NCBI GenBank assembly: GCA_964599655.1
Contig: CAZRGV010000189.1
Coordinates: 1-9,855 of the forward strand
DNA from: CAZRGV01 sp964599655
GTDB taxonomy: Bacteria > Planctomycetota > Planctomycetia > Isosphaerales > Isosphaeraceae
DNA: 9,855 nucleotides
Direction: 5' to 3'
Shown here one piece after another: positions 5,617-9,855 of this stretch. A program made the translations under genes and the position numbers. Within the stretch, counting starts at the first letter, position 1. The number at the start of each line of letters is the position of its first letter. Below the pieces are notes generated by a model. That model did no database searches, was not told the DNA's origin, and was given only the letters and a program-made list of their open reading frames with translations.

Positions 5617-5958
5617 TCACCTGCCTTTCATCTTGCTGGACAGAGGCGCCGCGCCGATCGTGGCTCCGAATATCTTGCGGTGCGCCTCACACCCTCGTCG
5701 GGCCAGTGGCAGTGTCATCAGTTTCGGACTGTCGTACTGCTTTCCGTCTTTGTCTAGCCAGACGAAAACTGGCCCATCGACCAGCCCCAGGCTGTCGGCG
5801 TGGATTGCCTCGTACATGAGGCCGCCGGACGTCTTCTCGCGGGGGATCAGATAGTAGGTGCCTATCCCGGCGACCTCGGCCTCGTGGACGCGCGACCCGT
5901 CTGGGGCCGGCACGTCGGGCGGATACTTCTTCCAGTTGGCGTCGGCCAGCAGGCTCAA
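5617..5958 (-). CDS. Hypothetical protein, 113 aa
   Basis: TTG 5958 is chosen because a strong AAAGGAGGT lies 6 bases before it; the longer frame upstream would overlap the preceding gene and only mirrors it. The protein begins SLLADANWKKYPPDVPAP, then has EAEVAGIGTYYLIPREKTSGG, YEAIHADSLG and PVFVWLDKDGKQYDS. The tail is basic (LARRGCEAHRKIF, KMKGR). The mixture of short strands and a basic C-terminus fits a small nucleic-acid- or protein-binding domain, but I recognise no family. It ends three bases before the GTG of the 126-aa gene, so the two are probably translated together. Confidence 0.82.
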   Translation of the reverse strand: MSLLADANWKKYPPDVPAPDGSRVHEAEVAGIGTYYLIPREKTSGGLMYEAIHADSLGLVDGPVFVWLDKDGKQYDSPKLMTLPLARRGCEAHRKIFGATIGAAPLSSKMKGR

Positions 5959-5971
5959 GCGGAACCTCCTT

Positions 5972-6274
5972 TCAATCCGAATGGACCATAGCCAGCAATT
6001 CCTCGGCAGCGATAACGCCGATCTCCTCGGCGACGCCATTGGTCAGCAGCCACCGGAAATCTGAGTATATTGACATGAATTCGTCCATTTCCTCCTCGCC
6101 GATCCGCCCGCCGAAATCCGACGCCTCGACTGCCTCCGGGCAGTCAAGTATGCGGCGACCGAGTTCCCTGGTGATCCTCCGTCCGCGCGACGCGAGCACA
6201 ACAGCCTTCTCCCTCAGAACGCCCATGATGTCGCGTCCCGTCGCGCCTCCATCGCCAGCCCACGACTCGCTCAC
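5972..6274 (-). CDS. Hypothetical protein, 100 aa, mainly helical
   Basis: GTG 6274 follows AAGGGGGGAG by three bases, matching the neighbours' layout; the longer upstream frame crosses the intercistronic element and is rejected. The product starts SESWAGDGGATGRDIMG and continues as predicted helices: VLREKAVVLASRGRRITREL, then GRRILDCPEAVEASDFGG, EEEMDEFMSIYSDFRWLLTN and GVAEEIGVIAAEELLAMV. Strong net negative charge in the C-terminal half. No motif recognised. The stop TGA overlaps the next gene's ribosome binding site (TGAAAGGAGG), suggesting coupling to the 113-aa gene. Confidence 0.82.
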   Translation of the reverse strand: MSESWAGDGGATGRDIMGVLREKAVVLASRGRRITRELGRRILDCPEAVEASDFGGRIGEEEMDEFMSIYSDFRWLLTNGVAEEIGVIAAEELLAMVHSD

Positions 6275-6295
6275 GACTCCCCCCTTCCGTTGAGT

Positions 6296-6319
6296 TTCCC
6301 GAAAATCCCCGGGCCGGGG
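6296..6319 (-). repeat. Intercistronic element copy
   Basis: Minus strand: CCCCG-GCC-CGGGG stem-loop (5 bp) followed by ATTTTCGGGAA, one base after the TGA of the 70-aa gene. The loop differs from other copies while the stem is kept and even longer. Confidence 0.85.
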
Positions 6320-6320
6320 C

Positions 6321-6533
6321 TCACGCCATGGCCCTCGGCTCGATCGTGCTTCCCAGCGGAACCCGCCAGCGGCGGATCTCCTCGGCGATCTCGTCCAGGT
6401 CGATCCTGATGACTCGGACGGTCGCGTCCTCGACGCCATCGGCGGCCCGCATCACATAGGCCGCGTCGTAGCTCGCGGCGACCATCTTCCCGTCCGCCCT
6501 CACCAGGACATAGATCGTCGCCTCGCGGGCCAT
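6321..6533 (-). CDS. Small hypothetical protein, 70 aa
   Basis: ATG 6533 has GGAAGGAG 8 bases upstream, the site being the 3' end of the intercistronic element. The sequence starts with a strand-like EATIYVLVRADGKMVAASYD, then has AAYVMRAADGVEDATVRVIR and an acidic helix (IDLDEIAEEIRRWRV). This strand-helix-strand-helix pattern suggests a compact alpha/beta fold with a short beta hairpin at the front. No family recognised. Both sides carry the element, so this is a clean single-gene cassette. Confidence 0.8.
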   Translation of the reverse strand: MAREATIYVLVRADGKMVAASYDAAYVMRAADGVEDATVRVIRIDLDEIAEEIRRWRVPLGSTIEPRAMA

Positions 6534-6545
6534 GGTGGTTGCTCC

Positions 6546-6568
6546 TTCCCGAAAATCCCCTAGAGGGG
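6546..6568 (-). repeat. Intercistronic element copy
   Basis: Minus strand: CCCC-TCTA-GGGG stem-loop then ATTTTCGGGAA, directly continuing into GGAG, the ribosome binding site of the 70-aa gene. Starts right after the TGA of the 76-aa gene (one base between). Confidence 0.88.
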
Positions 6569-6569
6569 A

Positions 6570-6800
6570 TCAACCCTCGTCGAACGTCTCGGACTCCCCG
6601 AAGTACCGCCTCGCCTCGTCCTCGGTGCGGAACGGACCTTCCATCGTGTCGCGCCGGCATCCATCGTGGACCCACACGCCGTTGACCTGATGCGTGATCC
6701 GCCCTGGGAAGAAGTCCGATTCGCAGTCGGCCCACCAGAGCCCGTCCTGATCCTGCCGCACGAACGGCGGACCGTCTAGAGTCGTCCTCGGATCGTTCAT
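6570..6800 (-). CDS. Small hypothetical protein, 76 aa
   Basis: ATG 6800 has GAAAGGGGGAT five bases upstream, the same site as neighbouring genes. The frame is open further upstream but overlaps the zinc-ribbon gene and is not used. The protein contains FVRQDQDGLWWADCESDFFP, then HQVNGVWVHDGCRRDT and an acidic helix (TEDEARRYFGESETFDEG). Two Cys and two His could bind a metal but do not form a known motif. Trp-rich and acidic. Unknown function. Confidence 0.82.
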   Translation of the reverse strand: MNDPRTTLDGPPFVRQDQDGLWWADCESDFFPGRITHQVNGVWVHDGCRRDTMEGPFRTEDEARRYFGESETFDEG

Positions 6801-6838
6801 TGCATCCCCCTTTCTCGCGCCGATCAGGAGACGGCGTC

Positions 6839-7108
6839 CTAATTCCAATTCTTGACCTCGTACTCGGTCAACATCTGGCCGCAGTCGCGGCAGGACGTTG
6901 ACGAGTGGTGGCCATGCCAGATGCCGCGGTCGTCCGTGTCCACCAACTCCCCGTGAAGCTCCAGGTTGGACGCGACGAAGACCGCCTCGCCGCCCACCGT
7001 CAGGACGACCATGACGGAATCCTCGGCGGTCAGGTCCGACCCGCAGAACGGGCACGCCGTCATGGGCGATCCGTCCTCGTTCTCGTACTCGTAGTAGATC
7101 CCGCTCAT
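6839..7108 (-). CDS. Zinc-ribbon-like protein, 89 aa
   Basis: ATG 7108 is preceded by AAAGGGGGG at 5 bases. Two Cys-x2-Cys knuckles, CPFC (residues 19-22) and CRDC (about 73-76), about 50 residues apart, are expected to share one zinc ion. Between them lies a strand-rich, acidic segment (SVMVVLTVGGEAVFVASNLE, then HGHHSS). The protein opens with aromatic/acidic SGIYYEYENEDGSP. Such ribbons act in nucleic-acid or protein binding, but the partner is unknown. The gap after its stop lacks the intercistronic element and has instead a GCCG/CGGC inverted repeat before the next ribosome binding site. Confidence 0.85.
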   Translation of the reverse strand: MSGIYYEYENEDGSPMTACPFCGSDLTAEDSVMVVLTVGGEAVFVASNLELHGELVDTDDRGIWHGHHSSTSCRDCGQMLTEYEVKNWN

Positions 7109-7130
7109 CGCAGCCCCCCTTTCTGGTTGG

Positions 7131-7154
7131 TTCCCCGAAAATCCCCGATAGGGG
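7131..7154 (-). repeat. Intercistronic element copy
   Basis: Minus strand: CCCC-TATC-GGGG stem-loop then ATTTTCGGGGAA, seven bases after the TGA of the amidotransferase and before the AAAGGGGGG site of the zinc-ribbon gene. Confidence 0.87.
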
Positions 7155-7161
7155 TCTACCC

Positions 7162-8115
7162 TCAGTAGCCCCTCAGGTCCAACTCGTTCGCCAGAATGTC
7201 CACGACCGTCTCGGGTTCGTCCTCGACAAGATCGCGGATCTCAGAAACCGTGTACCCTTCCAGGTCCGCAAGACAGAACGATCCGCCGGTCCGGCCGCCC
7301 GACAGATAGCCGCGATGCTCGGCGTGATACAACTCGGTCTCCCGCTCGAAGTCGGCGTATTCCTCGGGGGTCATGTCGTGAACCGACAGGTTCCGGGCCG
7401 TCGTGATAACTAGATCCTCGTCGGAATCGGCTAACGCGAACGTCTCGAATCGGTGATCGTAGGCGTTGGCGTACTGCTTCTTCTTGCCATTGCGGCCCTT
7501 GCGGTACTCGCCCCGCTTCGGCGCCTCGCCGACGATTGTTCGGTTCACATCGCCCCAGTATTTCGCCGAGTACGACATCAGCGGCCCGCTATTGGACAAC
7601 CAGAGCCCTTCGTGGTCCACGCCCTTGGAGCGGTTCGACCAGACGGCCGCCCCGTCGGACGCCCGAACAACGCCGACCTTGGACCAGCCGCAGAGCGATT
7701 CCATAAGCTCCTGCAATACCCCATTATCGAACGCCTCAGGGTCGTAGCCAAGCAGGGGCTCGACGATCAGATACGCGAAATGGAACGTGTCCGACAGGCC
7801 GGCGAACGTCTCGGGCATGTTCGAGAAAACCCCGTTGTGGACCAGGGCATACATGCCGTTCAGGATCTCGAACGGATGGCAGTTCGCCAGATTCTTGATC
7901 CCGTGCGTTGCGAGTCGGGCGTGGAAGACAAAGGGCCGATCGCCCAGAGACTCCACGGCCGCAACCGCCTTGGAATTGTCGAGATCCTTGATGATCTCCA
8001 GATTCCCGTCGGCCGGTGCGATGATGCCCCAGCCGTCGCTATTCTGTCGTACGCTGGCCTTGATGAGATCGGAGTCGATCGGCACCCCGGCCGGTCGGTC
8101 GATAATCACACACAT
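7162..8115 (-). CDS. Class II glutamine amidotransferase (Ntn hydrolase), 317 aa
   Basis: Class II amidotransferases release ammonia from glutamine using a cysteine exposed as the N-terminal residue. Here ATG 8115 is followed at once by Cys2 (MCVIIDRPAGV), with AAAGGGGG upstream; starting further upstream would bury the Cys, so the short start is right. Family features follow: NSDGWGI (25-31), FHARLATHG with Arg67 (64-72), NCHPF (78-82) and HNG (93-95, the oxyanion Asn-Gly). No synthetase or phosphosugar isomerase domain is seen; the rest (about 130-317) is unlike GlmS, PurF or AsnB, though acidic and partly helical. This stand-alone 'MCxIIxxPxGV' form is typical of phages, in some of which relatives are tied to 7-deazaguanine DNA modification. 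No QueC- or TGT-like gene lies in this window, so the acceptor is unknown. Confidence 0.93.
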   Translation of the reverse strand: MCVIIDRPAGVPIDSDLIKASVRQNSDGWGIIAPADGNLEIIKDLDNSKAVAAVESLGDRPFVFHARLATHGIKNLANCHPFEILNGMYALVHNGVFSNMPETFAGLSDTFHFAYLIVEPLLGYDPEAFDNGVLQELMESLCGWSKVGVVRASDGAAVWSNRSKGVDHEGLWLSNSGPLMSYSAKYWGDVNRTIVGEAPKRGEYRKGRNGKKKQYANAYDHRFETFALADSDEDLVITTARNLSVHDMTPEEYADFERETELYHAEHRGYLSGGRTGGSFCLADLEGYTVSEIRDLVEDEPETVVDILANELDLRGY

Positions 8116-8187
8116 ACTGCTCAGCCCCCTTTCGTTGAGGTTACCCTTCCCGTTTCCTTGCGGCCCCATCTCCGCCTCGACTAGAAC

Positions 8188-8216
8188 ATTAAACCACGTT
8201 GCTGGCTAGTTGTCAA
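8188..8216 (-). promoter_or_regulatory. Sigma70-like promoter before the amidotransferase
   Basis: Minus strand has TTGACA (8211-8216, perfect), a 17-base spacer and TTTAAT (8188-8193, 4 of 6 matches to TATAAT). It lies in the one long gap of the right-hand array, which would give a leader of about 65 bases. This could start a transcript covering the amidotransferase and the genes downstream of it. Confidence 0.75.
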
Positions 8217-8223
8217 GATACGA

Positions 8224-8246
8224 CCACCAAAAATCGTTGCGTGGGG
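8224..8246 (-). repeat. Divergent intercistronic element copy
   Basis: Minus strand: CCCCACGCAACGATTTTTGG then TGG, right after the TGA of the 258-aa gene. The usual CCCC/GGGG stem is lost, but CCAC and GTGG could pair around the ATTTTT core. It ends about 7 bases before the TTGACA of the promoter. Confidence 0.65.
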
Positions 8247-9023
8247 TCATGTCGCCTTGGACAACTCGGCGACGAACTTCGGCCGCAGTTTGCCCTTGCC
8301 CTTGAGGTTGTGCCGCAGATAAAACGAGATTTCGGACGCCGCGAACTTCGCTCGGTCCTTCAGTCGCGACCGCTGCGCGACGAAGAGGAGAAACGCCGCA
8401 TCAATGCCCCGGTCAGACAAATGGCCGATCACATGACGGGTCAGCGACTCCTCGGGAACTCCCTCGTCCCCAAAAGCGTACGTCTCACAGTAAGGGCAGC
8501 CGCCCTGCGATTCGTCTTCGGTGTCCACCATGACGTCCGAGGCGTCCAGCCGCTTGGTGTACGCATCAACCATGCGGGAGAGCTTGGCGGCGGCCTTGCG
8601 GCGGGCGGCGGCTTGCTCGGGCGTCAGCGCCATGATGGATCGACCGTCGCTCTTGAGGCGGAGCGGAACCGGCTTGTCCGATCCCGTCGCGTCGACAATC
8701 GATCCGTCGGAAGCGGCCCGCATTCCGTCGCGGAACGGGACGCGGTTCGACCAGTCTCGTGGCTTGCAGACGTACCATACGCAGCGGCCTTGACAGACAA
8801 CGACCGGCGAATACCTGCTGATCCGGTCCTTCGTCGTCGGCGTACGCCAGCCGCCTGAGTCGAGCGTATACGTACCGTCGGGATGGATCGTCACAACGTC
8901 CGTAGAATGGAGCCGGACCGCGTACGAGTCGCCGACGCGATGCAGATAGGTGTTATTTTCTAGCTTCTTCCGCCCGCCGCGTCCCCGGGCGTGCAACCTC
9001 TCGGCCTCGGCGTACGTCAGCAT
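8247..9023 (-). CDS. Uncharacterised protein with C2H2-type metal site, 258 aa
   Basis: ATG 9023 has GAAAGGGGGAATCC just before it; the longer frame upstream crosses an element copy. N-terminal part (about 1-75): basic RGRGGRKKLENNTYLHR, then YAVRLHSTDVVTIHPDGTYTLDSGGWRTPTTKDRI, a strand-rich segment of a kind I recall in uncharacterised phage and plasmid proteins. Middle: CVWYVCKPRDWSNRVPFRDG. A helical, basic region follows (ALTPEQAAARRKAAAKLSRMV). The C-terminal part has CPYC, 17 residues, then HVIGH, a C-x2-C-x17-H-x3-H pattern able to bind zinc, and a basic end (HNLKGKGKLRPKF). Nucleic-acid binding is a reasonable guess, not shown. Confidence 0.88.
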   Translation of the reverse strand: MLTYAEAERLHARGRGGRKKLENNTYLHRVGDSYAVRLHSTDVVTIHPDGTYTLDSGGWRTPTTKDRISRYSPVVVCQGRCVWYVCKPRDWSNRVPFRDGMRAASDGSIVDATGSDKPVPLRLKSDGRSIMALTPEQAAARRKAAAKLSRMVDAYTKRLDASDVMVDTEDESQGGCPYCETYAFGDEGVPEESLTRHVIGHLSDRGIDAAFLLFVAQRSRLKDRAKFAASEISFYLRHNLKGKGKLRPKFVAELSKAT

Positions 9024-9048
9024 GGATTCCCCCTTTCCGTTGGTAGTG

Positions 9049-9072
9049 TTCCCAAAAATCCCCGAGAGGGGG
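9049..9072 (-). repeat. Intercistronic element copy
   Basis: Minus strand: CCCC-TCTC-GGGG stem-loop followed by ATTTTTGGGAA, immediately after the TGA of the 107-aa gene and 14 bases before the GAAAGGGGGAAT site of the next gene. Confidence 0.9.
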
Positions 9073-9396
9073 TCAGTCGTCCAGGAGGTGTGCCAAAACC
9101 GGGCGGTTCGCCTTGATCCACGCGGCGGCGGCGGCCGGATCGGCGTGGCACTCGAAACCGACCGTCTCGCGTCGACGGCCCGGCTTATTGACAAGCTCCA
9201 AATACTTGAACAGGTCGGCCAGACCATCAACCTCGTCGGCCAGGCCCTCGGCCAAGCGGTCGGCCGCGTAGTCGCCCCCGAACCCGCATGCGATCAGCGC
9301 CCGGAGTTGATGGTCGGTCGCCTGAGCGAAGTAGGGCTCGGCGTCGAACTCGACCTCGATGATTCGGTCGTCGGAATGCGCCTCGGCGTGGATCAT
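9073..9396 (-). CDS. Hypothetical protein, 107 aa
   Basis: ATG 9396 is preceded by GAAAGGGGGATTCC. The protein begins acidic (IIEVEFDAEPYFAQAT), then DHQLRALIACGFGGDYAADRLAEGLADEVDGLADLFKYLELVN, a long helical stretch, and GRRRETVGFECHADPAAAAAWIKANRP near the end. The F/Y-x2-A-T/S-D ... C-G-x-G-G-D-Y start and 'GFECH' near the C-terminus look like a conserved small mobile-element protein, but I cannot name a function. One Cys and two His scattered over the chain give no clear metal site. It stands as its own cassette between two element copies. Confidence 0.85.
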   Translation of the reverse strand: MIHAEAHSDDRIIEVEFDAEPYFAQATDHQLRALIACGFGGDYAADRLAEGLADEVDGLADLFKYLELVNKPGRRRETVGFECHADPAAAAAWIKANRPVLAHLLDD

Positions 9397-9425
9397 GGAA
9401 TCCCCCTTTCTGGTCGTGCGTCAGG

Positions 9426-9448
9426 TTCCCGAAAATCCCCGAGAGGGG
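9426..9448 (-). repeat. Intercistronic element copy (best match)
   Basis: Minus strand: CCCC-TCTC-GGGG stem-loop then ATTTTCGGGAA, three bases after the TGA of the 129-aa gene. With the copy at 9049-9072 it defines the consensus. Confidence 0.92.
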
Positions 9449-9451
9449 TTG

Positions 9452-9841
9452 TCAGCCGACCTCAGCCTCGATCGCGTCCAGGATGCGGGACGGGTCGCGC
9501 GGGTCAAACGTGACGGTCACGCAATCGACGAAGGGCAGACCCGCGAGCCAGAAAAGAGGCTCACCGCGATTCGTCCCGCAATATTCCCGGACCACGTCTA
9601 GGCACTTCTCGACGTTCTCGGCAAAGCGCCAGTCAACCCGGATAGGACCGGACACGACGTATTCGGTTACGGTGGACGGACTCGTTCCCGTTGCCGCCAG
9701 GACGACGCCGAACGCCTCGCGGTACTCCTCCTCCCCGGCATGCTCGGGCATCCTTATTCCGAAGCGGACATCGGCCCACGGAAGCCTCAGCATCGCCCAC
9801 AGCGGCGATCCGGCATATCGAGCGAAATAGTTAGCGGGCAT
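9452..9841 (-). CDS. Hypothetical protein, 129 aa
   Basis: ATG 9841 follows GGAAAGGGGGATCT at the right edge. The chain has a Trp-containing hydrophobic start (ANYFARYAGSPLWAMLRLPW, a soluble helix more than a signal peptide, since Arg interrupts it), then ADVRFGIRMPEHAGEEEYRE and a strand-rich centre (TVTEYVVSGPIRVDWRF). A helix follows (NVEKCLDVVREYCGTN), then a run ending in PFVDCVTVTFDPRDPSRIL. Mixed alpha/beta, no catalytic motif recognised. The upstream gene, if any, lies outside the window. Confidence 0.85.
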   Translation of the reverse strand: MPANYFARYAGSPLWAMLRLPWADVRFGIRMPEHAGEEEYREAFGVVLAATGTSPSTVTEYVVSGPIRVDWRFAENVEKCLDVVREYCGTNRGEPLFWLAGLPFVDCVTVTFDPRDPSRILDAIEAEVG

Positions 9842-9855
9842 AGATCCCCCTTTCC

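Noticed and set aside
4561..5757. 398-aa plus-strand open frame
   Set aside because: Arg/Pro-rich, no ribosome binding site, lies across three minus-strand genes and their element copy; a product of high GC and codon bias on the other strand.
7453..8184. 243-aa plus-strand open frame
   Set aside because: Opposite the amidotransferase gene, whose catalytic motifs are intact; no supporting motif or ribosome binding site.
9426..9448. Element copies as strong intrinsic terminators
   Set aside because: The stem is only 4-5 bp and is followed by ATTTTC rather than a long T-run; downstream genes lack their own promoters, so full termination at each copy is unlikely. Partial attenuation remains possible.
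1474..9448. Element copies as integron attC sites or a CRISPR array
   Set aside because: They are 17-24 bases with a short hairpin, lack the long paired boxes of attC and no tyrosine integron integrase is seen; spacing is gene-sized and irregular, unlike CRISPR.

Overview
The window is about 9.9 kb of GC-rich DNA. Every gene I can support lies on the minus strand, so transcription runs from the right end to the left end. The gene set (many short orphan proteins, a stand-alone class II glutamine amidotransferase of the phage type, a small metallophosphoesterase, a serine recombinase next to a helix-turn-helix regulator) and the tight packing with ATGA/TGATG overlaps suggest a phage, prophage or plasmid-like element of a high-GC bacterium. 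Planctomycetota is a possible host, because DUF6745-like proteins are common there, but that is only a guess. No tRNA, rRNA, CRISPR array or structural phage gene was seen.

Right part (about 9841 down to 4344): a run of small, mostly acidic genes of unknown function, each with a strong Shine-Dalgarno sequence. They surround one recognisable enzyme (glutamine amidotransferase, 7162-8115). Most gaps between them hold the same short element: a CCCC-N4-GGGG hairpin followed by ATTTTCGGGAA just after the stop codon, then the next gene's GAAAGGGGGAT-type ribosome binding site. I find ten copies or relics of it across the window. It is the most distinctive feature here and resembles in layout (not in sequence) the start-associated sequences of some mycobacteriophages. 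One gene (4344-4768) carries an apparent one-base deletion that splits a Cys-rich protein between two frames. A sigma70-like promoter sits in the one large gap, before the amidotransferase.

Middle (3944-4343): 400 bases with no convincing gene but several GC-rich inverted repeats.

Left part (3943 down to 1): a coiled-coil-like small protein, a metallophosphoesterase and a ribbon-helix-helix-like protein form a tight unit. Next come a serine recombinase with its own promoter-like sequence, a helix-turn-helix regulator, a tandem winged-helix protein and a 120-aa conserved protein. Last is the N-terminal part of a DUF6745-like protein that runs off the left edge through about 20 tandem four-residue repeats. 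This half looks like an integration/regulation module, while the right half looks like an accessory or early-gene array.
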